A stretch of DNA of 64,000 nucleotides, taken from NCBI RefSeq assembly GCF_019075875.1, contig NZ_JAHOOZ010000001.1:2418001-2482000 (forward strand), given 5' to 3'. Positions 16,802 to 24,792 of the stretch are shown here, piece after piece. The notes beneath the pieces are model-generated. The model was given only the letters and a program-made list of their open reading frames with translations. It had not been told where the DNA came from and made no database searches. This DNA is from Novosphingobium sp. G106. Lineage in GTDB: Bacteria > Pseudomonadota > Alphaproteobacteria > Sphingomonadales > Sphingomonadaceae. How positions within the stretch are numbered: position 1 is the first letter of the stretch; each line of letters starts with the position of its first letter. A program made the position numbers and the translations under genes.

Positions 16802-17773
16802 ATGAGAGCAACGCTCCGCCGTCCGCCGGCCGAAGAACTGGTCCTCTACAGCAAGGACCCGAAGACCAAGATCGCCACGATCACGCTCAACCGGCCCGAC
16901 GCGCTCAACGCGCCGACGATCGCGGGACGCCTGCGCTTCGCCGAACTGGTCCACCGCGCAAACATCGACGATGACGTCAAGGTCCTCATCATCAAGGGCG
17001 AAGGCAAGCACCTGGGTTCGGGCGCCGACCTCGAGGAACAGGACGGCATGCTCAACCCGCAGCCCGGCACCTCGCTGCTGCACGAGTTCAAGATCCCCGA
17101 GGACGGCACGGTCAAGTATCCGCCCGCGGGCTCGTACCGCTTCCTCGGCTCGATCACGAACCTCTACGCCGATGACAGCTATGGCTGCCGTTCGCTGCAG
17201 AACTTCAAGAAGATCTCGATCCTCCAGTGCAAGGGCTACACCTACGGCTGGCACTTCTACCTCGCGGGCGACGCTGACATCGTCGTCTCGTCGGACGACG
17301 CGCTCTACGGCCACGCCGCCTTCCGCTACGTCGGCTGGGGCCCGCGCATGTGGACCTGGTGCGAGATGATGGGCGTGCGCAAGTTCATGGAAATGGTCTT
17401 CACCGGCCGGCCTTTCACCGCGCAGCAGATGTACGACTGCAACTTCCTCAACTCGGTCGTCCCGCGCGAGCAGCTCGAGGAAGAAACGATGAAGTACGCG
17501 CTCGCCTGCTCGATGACGCGTCCGAACGACACGGTCGTCGCGCAGAAGACCTTCTTCGAGATCTACAAGCAGCACCGCGGCGAATACATGGGCTCGCTGC
17601 TGACCGGCTTCCTCGAAGGCCTCAAGCCGATCATGACCGACGATGCCGGCGGCGCCGACCAGGGCCTCGGCGATGACGTCATGGAGAAGGGTCTCGCCAA
17701 CTCGGTGAAGGACAACGACCTGCGCTTCCCGGCCGACTGGCGCCTGAGCTTCGGCGGCCGCGCCAAGCCGTGA
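16802..17773 (+). CDS. Crotonase-family protein (enoyl-CoA hydratase/isomerase-like)
   Basis: 323 aa, longer than the ~260 aa typical of the family. The N-terminal ITLNRPDALNAP and the oxyanion-hole segment HLGSGADL (near 70-77) are recognisable, and a ~45-residue insert follows. The region where hydratases carry catalytic glutamates reads HAAFRYVGWGPRM and shows none, so it is probably not a simple hydratase. Other crotonase chemistry (isomerase, C-C hydrolase, decarboxylase) is possible. It sits in the CoA-thioester part of the cluster, 10 bp before an aldo/keto reductase. Confidence 0.78.
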   Translation: MRATLRRPPAEELVLYSKDPKTKIATITLNRPDALNAPTIAGRLRFAELVHRANIDDDVKVLIIKGEGKHLGSGADLEEQDGMLNPQPGTSLLHEFKIPEDGTVKYPPAGSYRFLGSITNLYADDSYGCRSLQNFKKISILQCKGYTYGWHFYLAGDADIVVSSDDALYGHAAFRYVGWGPRMWTWCEMMGVRKFMEMVFTGRPFTAQQMYDCNFLNSVVPREQLEEETMKYALACSMTRPNDTVVAQKTFFEIYKQHRGEYMGSLLTGFLEGLKPIMTDDAGGADQGLGDDVMEKGLANSVKDNDLRFPADWRLSFGGRAKP

Positions 17774-17783
17774 TGACGCTCTG

Positions 17784-18833
17784 ATGCAGTACACCCAGCT
17801 CGGTTCGACCGGCCTGATCGTTTCGCGTCTCGCCTTGGGAGGATCCACCTTCACCCAGGGCGATACGTCGCTCGGCGCATTCTACAAGGTTGGTCCCGAG
17901 CTGGCGGACGAAATGGTCGGCAAGGCGCTCGACGCGGGCGTGAACTACTTCGACACCGCCGACGTCTATGCCAGCGGCCAGTCGGAGGAACTGTTGGGTG
18001 CCGCGCTCAAGCCGCACCGCGACCGCGTGGTCCTGTCGACCAAGGTGGGTAACCGCGGCGCGGGCAACCGCGAAGTACTGCATTCGGGGCTCTCGCGCCG
18101 CCACATCCTGTGGTCGGTCGACCAGAGCCTAAAGCGGCTCGGCACCGACTGGATCGACTACTACGTCGTCCATCGCACAGACCCCTTCGCCCCGCTCGAC
18201 GAGACGCTCGAGGCGCTCGATGCCGTGGTGAAGGCCGGCAAGGTCCGCTACGTCGGCTATTCCAACTGGCCGGCCTGGCAGGCGGCGACCGCGATCGCCC
18301 AGCAGAAGGCCCGCGGCCTCGCGGCCTTCACCCACGGCCAGATGTACTATTCGCTGCTCGGCCGCGACGTCGAGCGCGACACTGTCGCCATGATGCAGCA
18401 TTTCGGCATCGGCATGACTGTCTGGAGCCCGCTCGCCTACGGCTTCCTCGCCGGCAAATATACCGCCGAGGCCATGAAGAAAGACGACAACCGCTTCGCC
18501 AACTTCGACTGGCTGAAGTTCGACCACGACCAGGCCTTCGCCCTGTTGCCGATCCTCGAGGAGATCGCCAAGGCCAAGCAGTGCTCGATGGCGCAACTCG
18601 CCGTCGCCTGGCTGCTGACCCGGCCCGGCGTCGACTCCGTCCTGCTCGGCGCGACCAAGACGCACCAGCTGGAGGACAATCTCGGCGCAGTGAACGTGGC
18701 GCTCAGCGACGAAGATCTCGCCCGGCTCGATGCGGCGACGGCGATCAAGTCGCTCTATCCGAGCGCCGATTGGGCGGCTGTAGACTCGATGGATCCGGTA
18801 GCGCGCAAGCGATTGGGAGCAAACCGCAAATGA
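17784..18833 (+). CDS. Aldo/keto reductase
   Basis: 349 aa TIM-barrel NADPH oxidoreductase. It starts with the family opening QLGSTGLIVSRLALGG. The tetrad is visible: Asp and Tyr in FDTADVYASGQSE, Lys in LSTKVG, His in VVHRTD. The C-terminal LLGATKTHQLEDNL binds the cofactor. It would reduce or oxidise a keto/hydroxy intermediate. The stop overlaps the ATG of the next gene (ATGA at 18830-18833), so it is coupled to the CoA-transferase. Confidence 0.9.
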   Translation: MQYTQLGSTGLIVSRLALGGSTFTQGDTSLGAFYKVGPELADEMVGKALDAGVNYFDTADVYASGQSEELLGAALKPHRDRVVLSTKVGNRGAGNREVLHSGLSRRHILWSVDQSLKRLGTDWIDYYVVHRTDPFAPLDETLEALDAVVKAGKVRYVGYSNWPAWQAATAIAQQKARGLAAFTHGQMYYSLLGRDVERDTVAMMQHFGIGMTVWSPLAYGFLAGKYTAEAMKKDDNRFANFDWLKFDHDQAFALLPILEEIAKAKQCSMAQLAVAWLLTRPGVDSVLLGATKTHQLEDNLGAVNVALSDEDLARLDAATAIKSLYPSADWAAVDSMDPVARKRLGANRK

Positions 18834-19996
18834 CACCGCCCACCGCCACTCCGGGCGCCCTCGAAGGCAAGCTCATCATCGAGATCGCCGAGCGGCCGGC
18901 CGGCGAACAGACCGGCAAGCTTCTCGCCGATTTCGGCGCTGAGGTGATCAAGGTCGAGCGCCCGGGCGGCGCGCCCACCCGCGGGATGGGTCCTTTCAAG
19001 GACGGCAAGAGCGCCGTCTTCGGCTTTTTCAACACCAACAAGAAATCGGTCACGCTTGATCTGACCGATTCCGCCGACCGCGCCACGCTCGACCGGTTGC
19101 TGGCGCGGGCCCATGTCCTCATCGACGACCATGACGAGGCCTGGGGCCAGGCGCGCCGGCTGGATCAGGCCGCGGTGGCGACGGCGCATCCGCACCTGGT
19201 CCACTGCGCGATCACCGCCTTCGGTCAGGGCGCGCCGCAGGAATGGCAGAAGGCCTATCCGATCAACGTGATCAACGCCGGCGGCTGGGCCTATCACTCG
19301 CCGAGCGAAGCGCCCGACGAGCAGCCCCCGCTGAAAGGCGCCGGCCGGTTCCTGCCCGACTACGAATCCGCCATCGACGCCGCGACCTGCGTGCTGGCGT
19401 CGCTGCATCGTCAGCACGGCTCCGGGCAGGGCCAGTTCATCGACATCTCCGAGATCGAGACCCAGCTCAACCGGATCGACGGCGTGCTCGACCGGATGGT
19501 CGCCGGCGATGTCGAGCCGAGCGCCGATCGCACGGCCTACGATCAGGGCGGCCCGGCGACGTCGTTCGCCTGCAAGGACGGCCACATCTACATTTACATG
19601 ACGACCAAGGGACACTGGAACGCATTGGTCGAACTGATGGGCAGTCCGCAGTGGGCGAAGGAATTCCCCGAGGACTGGCTGGAATTCCACTGCACCGACG
19701 ACCGCGTCGTCGCCTTCCGGGAAGGTTTCCAGGACTGGATCACGCATCAGGAGAAGATGCCGATCACCACGGCGGCGCAGAAAGCGGGCATCCCGATGGT
19801 CCCGGTCAACACCGCCGCCGATCTACCGGTCAACGAACAGCTGGTCTACCGCGGTTTCTTCCAGGAACTAGACGGGATCAAATACCCCACGGCCGGCTAC
19901 ATGATGAGCGGCACGCCGGTGCGGGTGCGCTCGCATGCTCCGGCGCTGGGCGCCAACAATGCTGAAATCGAAGGAGCCGGCGATGCCGATGCCTGA
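18830..19996 (+). CDS. Class III CoA-transferase (CaiB/BaiF)
   Basis: 388 aa. The N-terminal GKLIIEIAERPAGEQTGKLLADFGAEVIKVE is characteristic, and an aspartate in LPDYESAIDAA lies where the family has its catalytic Asp. GSGQGQFIDIS follows. It would move CoA from a donor such as succinyl-CoA to a carboxylic acid intermediate. It overlaps the preceding AKR (ATGA) and the following CoA-transferase (14 bp). The two adjacent transferases might form a heteromer, as in BbsEF or SmtAB. Confidence 0.88.
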   Translation: MTPPTATPGALEGKLIIEIAERPAGEQTGKLLADFGAEVIKVERPGGAPTRGMGPFKDGKSAVFGFFNTNKKSVTLDLTDSADRATLDRLLARAHVLIDDHDEAWGQARRLDQAAVATAHPHLVHCAITAFGQGAPQEWQKAYPINVINAGGWAYHSPSEAPDEQPPLKGAGRFLPDYESAIDAATCVLASLHRQHGSGQGQFIDISEIETQLNRIDGVLDRMVAGDVEPSADRTAYDQGGPATSFACKDGHIYIYMTTKGHWNALVELMGSPQWAKEFPEDWLEFHCTDDRVVAFREGFQDWITHQEKMPITTAAQKAGIPMVPVNTAADLPVNEQLVYRGFFQELDGIKYPTAGYMMSGTPVRVRSHAPALGANNAEIEGAGDADA

Positions 19997-21206
19997 TCGT
20001 GGCGGCCCGCTAGCGGGCGTGCGCGTCGTCGAGATGACCAAGGTCTGGGCCGGCCCTTACGCCGGCAAGCTTTTCGCCGCGCTCGGTGCGGAAGTCATCA
20101 AGATCGAAAGCTTCAGCAATCTCGACGAGATGCGTGCCTATGGCGGCGTCGACATCAACAACGCGCCTTATTTCCTGTCCATCAACCAGGAAATCCTTTC
20201 CATCCAGCTCAACACCAAGACGCCCGAGGGACTGGACCTGATCAAGCGCCTGATCGCCAAGTCGGATATCGTGCTCGACAACATCCGCCCCGGCGCGATG
20301 GCCCGCTCGACGCTCGGCTATGACGACCTGATCAAGATCAAGCCCGACATCATCCAGTGTTCGATCAAGATGTGGGGCAACGACGGGCCGCTGTGCTACC
20401 AGACCGGCTACGCTCCGTGCTTCGCGGCGCTATCCGGCATCACCAGCCTGGTCGGCTACGAGGGCGAAGATCCCAAGGGCATGAACATCCGCTATGGCGA
20501 CAGTTCGGCGGGCGCGTCCGCCGTCCTCGCTTGCCTCGCCGCGCTCAATTACCGCAACCAGACCGGCAAAGGCCAGAATATCGATCTGTCCGCGGTCGAG
20601 GCGATGACTGCGCTGGTCGGCGACAGCTTGTTCGCCTACAGCCTGACCGGCGAAGTGCCGGTTTCCGACGGCAATTTCCATCCCGAAATCTGCCCGCACG
20701 GTGCCTATCCCTGCCAGATGAACCAGTGGATCAGCATCGCCGCGGGCACCGAGGCCGAATGGCAGGCGCTCTGCGAAGTGCTCGGCGAAAGTGGGCCCGG
20801 CGCGGAGAGCCTGGCCGCAGATCCCCGCTTCGCCAGCCTCGCGCTGCGGCTCGAGAACCGCCATGCGCTAGACGCGGCGATTGCGGAACTTACCAGCCAC
20901 CAGGACGCCACCGACCTCGTCGCGAACCTGCGACTGGCTGGCGTTCCGGCGGCCAAGTCGATGAGCTCGATCGACCTCTGCTCGGACGACTTTCTCTGGG
21001 GCCGCGAGGCCTATCGCATGGTGTCCGATCACAAGAACGGCAGCCGCCCGATCATCGGCCCTTCGTGGCGGATCAGCCCCGACGGACCCAAGGTCGAACG
21101 TGGCGCGCCGCTGCTCGGCGAGCACAACGACTACGTCTACCGCGAGATTCTTGGCTTGCCGCAGGAGCGAATGGACGATTTGATAGAGCGCAAGGTCATC
21201 GATTGA
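19983..21206 (+). CDS. Class III CoA-transferase (CaiB/BaiF), second of an overlapping pair
   Basis: 407 aa from ATG 19983, set by AAGGAG six bases upstream inside the previous gene. It opens with VRVVEMTKVWAGPYAGKLFAALGAEVIKIE. The catalytic aspartate is expected in IRYGDSSAGASAV near residue 170, then GKGQNIDLS. Full family length. It acts with, or in parallel to, the overlapping transferase upstream. The luciferase-like gene starts 31 bp later. Confidence 0.9.
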   Translation: MPMPDRGGPLAGVRVVEMTKVWAGPYAGKLFAALGAEVIKIESFSNLDEMRAYGGVDINNAPYFLSINQEILSIQLNTKTPEGLDLIKRLIAKSDIVLDNIRPGAMARSTLGYDDLIKIKPDIIQCSIKMWGNDGPLCYQTGYAPCFAALSGITSLVGYEGEDPKGMNIRYGDSSAGASAVLACLAALNYRNQTGKGQNIDLSAVEAMTALVGDSLFAYSLTGEVPVSDGNFHPEICPHGAYPCQMNQWISIAAGTEAEWQALCEVLGESGPGAESLAADPRFASLALRLENRHALDAAIAELTSHQDATDLVANLRLAGVPAAKSMSSIDLCSDDFLWGREAYRMVSDHKNGSRPIIGPSWRISPDGPKVERGAPLLGEHNDYVYREILGLPQERMDDLIERKVID

Positions 21207-21237
21207 AGCAAGCTCTCCTGCTTGCGGGGGAGCACTC

Positions 21238-22155
21238 ATGAAACTGCAACTGTCGGTGCCGCATCAGCTGCGGATCAAGGCCATGACCCAGCCTTGGGAG
21301 CTGCAGGTAACCGGTCCGGACCAGCTCAAGCTGATAAAGTTCGCCGAGACGCTGGGTTTCGAGATGGTCTCAGTGCCCGAGCATCAGGTCATGCCGAAGG
21401 AACACCTGGAACTCTCGGGCCCGTTCCAGATGAACGCCGCGGTGGGCATGGCGGCCTATGCCGGCGCGACCGAGACGATGCGGGTCAACTCGTGTATCGC
21501 CATCCTGCCGCTGCAGCATCCGATCACCACGGCCAAGCAGCTCGCCACGATGGACTGGCTGACCGGCGGCCGCGTCACCGTGACCTGGGCGGTCGGCTGG
21601 GCGCCCGGCGAGTTCGAGCTGATGGGCGTCGACTTCAAGAAGCGCGGCGAGATCACCGAGGAATATACCCGCGCCATCATCGAACTCTGGACCAGCCCCG
21701 ACCCGCAGTTCGAAGGCAAATACGTCTCGTTCAAGGACCTGCTGTTCGAACCGCACTGCGTGCAGAAGCCGCATATCCCGATCTGGTTCGGCGGCGATGC
21801 CGATGCGGTGCTCAAGCGCGTCGCGCGCTATGCCTCGGGCTGGTGGCCTATGCTGACTCCGCCCGAGACGCTTCCCGAAAAGATCGATTTCATCAAGTCG
21901 CAGCCCGACTACAACGGCCAGCTCAAGGACGTCTGCATCGGCCTGGGCCTGCGCGTTGGCGATCATCACGTGCCGATCGACGACCCCGCGGGTCGCCCCG
22001 GCCAGCCTAAGCAGGAAATCATCGACCGGCTCGGCTGGCTCGAAGGGCAAGGCGTCACCTGGAGCGGCATCCCGATCCCCGAGGTCAGAGGGCTCGAGGA
22101 GTACCGCGACTATATCCAGTGGATCGCCGAGGAGATCATGCCCGCGGTCAGGTGA
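21238..22155 (+). CDS. Luciferase-like (LLM) flavin-dependent oxidoreductase
   Basis: 305 aa TIM barrel of the bacterial luciferase superfamily. Typical segments are ETLGFEMVSVPEHQVMP, CIAILPLQHPITTAKQLATMD, GGRVTVTWAVGWAPGEFE and HIPIWFGGDADAVLKRVARYA. Members use FMNH2 or F420; the flavin reductase at 4210 could provide reduced flavin. It would be a monooxygenase or dehydrogenase on a pathway intermediate. The start follows GGGGGAGC. A 128-bp gap follows, where a new transcript probably begins. Confidence 0.87.
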   Translation: MKLQLSVPHQLRIKAMTQPWELQVTGPDQLKLIKFAETLGFEMVSVPEHQVMPKEHLELSGPFQMNAAVGMAAYAGATETMRVNSCIAILPLQHPITTAKQLATMDWLTGGRVTVTWAVGWAPGEFELMGVDFKKRGEITEEYTRAIIELWTSPDPQFEGKYVSFKDLLFEPHCVQKPHIPIWFGGDADAVLKRVARYASGWWPMLTPPETLPEKIDFIKSQPDYNGQLKDVCIGLGLRVGDHHVPIDDPAGRPGQPKQEIIDRLGWLEGQGVTWSGIPIPEVRGLEEYRDYIQWIAEEIMPAVR

Positions 22156-22283
22156 GCAAAGCGCCGACGCGATGACTCGGGCATCGCGAGCTGAGCCCCT
22201 TGACCGTGCCCGGGCTTTGCAGGACTGAAAAGATGTAGTGGATGCTATCTTAAGCTGGCGTCCGATCGGGAGAGTTTCGACAC

Positions 22284-23507
22284 ATGGCCAATGTCATGGA
22301 CGGCGTCCGCGTCCTCGAAGTCGCGCAGTTCACTTTCGTACCCGCTGCCGGCGGCATTCTGGCCGACTGGGGCGCCGACGTCATCAAGATCGAGCATCCG
22401 GTGCGCGGGGACACCCAGCGCGGGTTCCTCAACATGGGCGGCGTGCAGCTCGATCCGCTGCGGCATACGCTGATCGAGCATCCCAACCGCGGCAAGCGCA
22501 GCGTCGGCATCGACGTATCGACGCCCGAAGGGCAGGAACTGCTCTACGAACTGGCCAAGACCGCCGACGTATTCCTGACCAACTACCTTCCGCAGGTGCG
22601 GCAGAAGAACAAGTTCGACATCGAACACATCCGCGCGGTCAATCCCAACATCATCTATGCCCGCGGATCTGCCTTCGGCAACAAAGGGCCCGAACGCGAG
22701 GTCGGCGGCTTCGACGGGACCGCCTTCTGGTCGCGCAGCGGCATCGCCGATACTTTCACGCCCGAAGGGCTCGACGGTCCGCTGACGCAGTCGATCCCGG
22801 CCTTCGGCGACTCGATCGGCGCCATGTTCATCGCCGGCGGCATCTCCGCCGCGCTGTTCCACCGCGAGAAGACCGGCGAGGCGAAGGAACTCGACGTCTC
22901 GCTGCTCTCTACTGCCTGGTGGGCCTCGGGCGCGCTGCTATCGCAGATCATGGAAACCGGCGTCACGATGAAGGCGCAGATGCCCAAGTCGGGCGGATCG
23001 CTGCGCAGCCCGTTCAACGGTAACTACCGCACGTCGGACGGTGGCACTATCAACCTCTGCATCAACAGCCCGACCGGCCTGATCCGCGATACGTTCGAGC
23101 ACCTCGGCCTGCCCGAGCTCGCCGACGATCCGCGCTTCTCCGAACCGCGCGCGCTGTTCGATAACGCCGGCGCAGCGAGCGACCTGATGGTCAAGGCCTT
23201 CGCAGAGAAGCCCTTCGCTTACTGGAACCAACACCTCAAGACGATGAAGGGCCAGTGGGCGCCGGTGCAGAGCCTGCCGCAACTGCTCGAGGACGAGCAG
23301 GCGCTGGCCAACGACATGATCATCGAAGTCGACGGCGCCGACGGCAAGCCGCTGAGGCTGGTGCGCGGCCCGGTGCAGTGGGACAACGAGCCGCTGCAAA
23401 CCACCCGCGCCCCGCAGGCCTCCGAACACACCGAACTGGTGCTGATAGAACTCGGCCTCGAATGGGATCGCATCGAAGAACTCAAAGCCAAGGGAGCCAT
23501 CGCATGA
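22284..23507 (+). CDS. Class III CoA-transferase (CaiB/BaiF)
   Basis: 407 aa, complete. It shows VRVLEVAQFTFVPAAGGILADWGADVIKIE at the N-terminus. The expected catalytic aspartate is in PAFGDSIGAMFIA near residue 175, then TGEAKELDVSL. It is the third CoA-transferase in 4.7 kb; its sequence differs clearly from the overlapping pair upstream, so the pathway seems to need several separate CoA activations. Its TGA overlaps the ATG of the next gene (ATGA at 23504-23507). Confidence 0.9.
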   Translation: MANVMDGVRVLEVAQFTFVPAAGGILADWGADVIKIEHPVRGDTQRGFLNMGGVQLDPLRHTLIEHPNRGKRSVGIDVSTPEGQELLYELAKTADVFLTNYLPQVRQKNKFDIEHIRAVNPNIIYARGSAFGNKGPEREVGGFDGTAFWSRSGIADTFTPEGLDGPLTQSIPAFGDSIGAMFIAGGISAALFHREKTGEAKELDVSLLSTAWWASGALLSQIMETGVTMKAQMPKSGGSLRSPFNGNYRTSDGGTINLCINSPTGLIRDTFEHLGLPELADDPRFSEPRALFDNAGAASDLMVKAFAEKPFAYWNQHLKTMKGQWAPVQSLPQLLEDEQALANDMIIEVDGADGKPLRLVRGPVQWDNEPLQTTRAPQASEHTELVLIELGLEWDRIEELKAKGAIA

Positions 23508-24340
23508 ATCCCGGAGCACTCGACGGACTGGGCTATCGCGGCGCCACGGTGGTGATCACCGGCGGCGCCTCGGGCATGGGCGAAGCCGCCGCGCGCCTTC
23601 TCGGCGAGCTGGGCGCCACGGTGCACATCGCCGACATCGCCGAACCGAAAGTGGCCTGCGCCAGCTTCACGCATTGCGACCTCGGCGATCCCGCCAGCGT
23701 CAGCGCCGCCACGGCCAAGCTGCGCGCAGTCGGCCCGATCGACTTCCTGTTCCCGATCGCCGGCGTCCCGCCGCATGCCGTGGGCCCGCTCACCTGCATG
23801 CAGATCAACTATGCCGGCACGCGCCAGTTCACTGAAGAAATGCTGCCCGCGGTCAAGGACGGCGGATCGGTCTGCCTGATCACTTCGACCGCCGCGCGCG
23901 GCTGGCTGCATCATCTCGCCGAGAACCTAGAAATCGTCGCGCTCGATCCCTCAGACGTCCGGGGCTACTACGAGGCCAATCCCGACAAGCTGCGCGACGG
24001 CTACAGCGCCTCGAAGGAACTGCTGACCGTCTGGATCCACCAGGCCTCGATCAAGCTGGCCGAGCAGCGCCGCATCCGCCTCAACGGCATCGCGCCCTGC
24101 GCGACCGGCACGGCCTTCATGGTCGAGAGCGCCAAGGTGCTCGGCCAGGAATTCATGGACGCCTACCCGCACCCACTGCTCGGCCGCATGCCGACGGGCG
24201 AGGAGCAGGCCTGGTCGCTGCTGCTGCTGTCGAGCCCGCTCAACGCCGCGGTCACCGGCGCCGTGCTGGCGACCGACCAGGGCAATGTCGGCGGCACGAT
24301 CACCGGCGCGCTCAAGCCCAGCTACGTCCGCCCTTCCTGA
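23504..24340 (+). CDS. SDR oxidoreductase, 3-alpha-hydroxysteroid dehydrogenase/carbonyl-reductase-like
   Basis: 278 aa. It has VVITGGASGMG for cofactor binding, a catalytic serine in LITSTAARG and YSASK. About 35 residues lie between the Ser and Tyr segments, as in the Comamonas 3-alpha-HSD/carbonyl reductase, where this insert forms the substrate loop. RLNGIAPCATGTAF follows, and the strand before the helix reads INYAGTRQF, again as in that enzyme. This is a family-level resemblance and does not prove a steroid substrate. It is coupled to the CoA-transferase by ATGA. Confidence 0.85.
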   Translation: MNPGALDGLGYRGATVVITGGASGMGEAAARLLGELGATVHIADIAEPKVACASFTHCDLGDPASVSAATAKLRAVGPIDFLFPIAGVPPHAVGPLTCMQINYAGTRQFTEEMLPAVKDGGSVCLITSTAARGWLHHLAENLEIVALDPSDVRGYYEANPDKLRDGYSASKELLTVWIHQASIKLAEQRRIRLNGIAPCATGTAFMVESAKVLGQEFMDAYPHPLLGRMPTGEEQAWSLLLLSSPLNAAVTGAVLATDQGNVGGTITGALKPSYVRPS

Positions 24341-24368
24341 TTTCCTTTCTCATCCGGAGCACAGAACC

Positions 24369-24789
24369 ATGTCATCCCCACCCCGGCCCGTGCCGAAGCT
24401 CGACGCCGAAAACCGCGCCTTCTGGACGGGCGGCGCCGAAGGCAAGCTCAACATCACCCAGTGCGGCGATTGCGGCAAGTTCACCCACCCGCCGCGCATC
24501 CTCTGCCGCCACTGTCAGTCCGAGAACGTCGCCCCCGCTGCGGTTGCCGGCACCGGCGTGATCGACACGATGACGGTCAACCACCAGGCCTGGGCGCCGG
24601 GCCTCGAAGTGCCCTTCATCATCGCCCGCGTCGCGCTCGACGGGGTGCCGGGGGGTTTACCTGACGACCAATATCGTCGGCTCGCCGATCGAGGACGTGA
24701 ACTTTGGCGACAAGGTCCGCGTCACGTTTGAACGGGGTGGCGAACAGGCCGCCGATATCTACTACCCCCTCTTCGAGAAGGCGAACTGA
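24369..24789 (+). pseudogene. DUF35 zinc-ribbon/OB-fold protein, frameshifted by one extra G
   Basis: The first ~95 codons read as a DUF35 protein: a rubredoxin-like zinc ribbon, CGDCGKF...CRHC, then an OB fold. At the G-run 24649-24654 the frame breaks; read straight on, it ends at 24731 with an unrelated tail. Removing one G from the run restores VPGVYLTTNIVGSPIEDVNF and a stop at 24787-24789, three bases before the next ATG, giving a normal ~139 aa protein. It is therefore either a real mutation, a slippage site or a sequencing error. DUF35 proteins act as partners of thiolase-like enzymes, and the next gene is one. Confidence 0.88.
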
Positions 24790-24792
24790 GCC

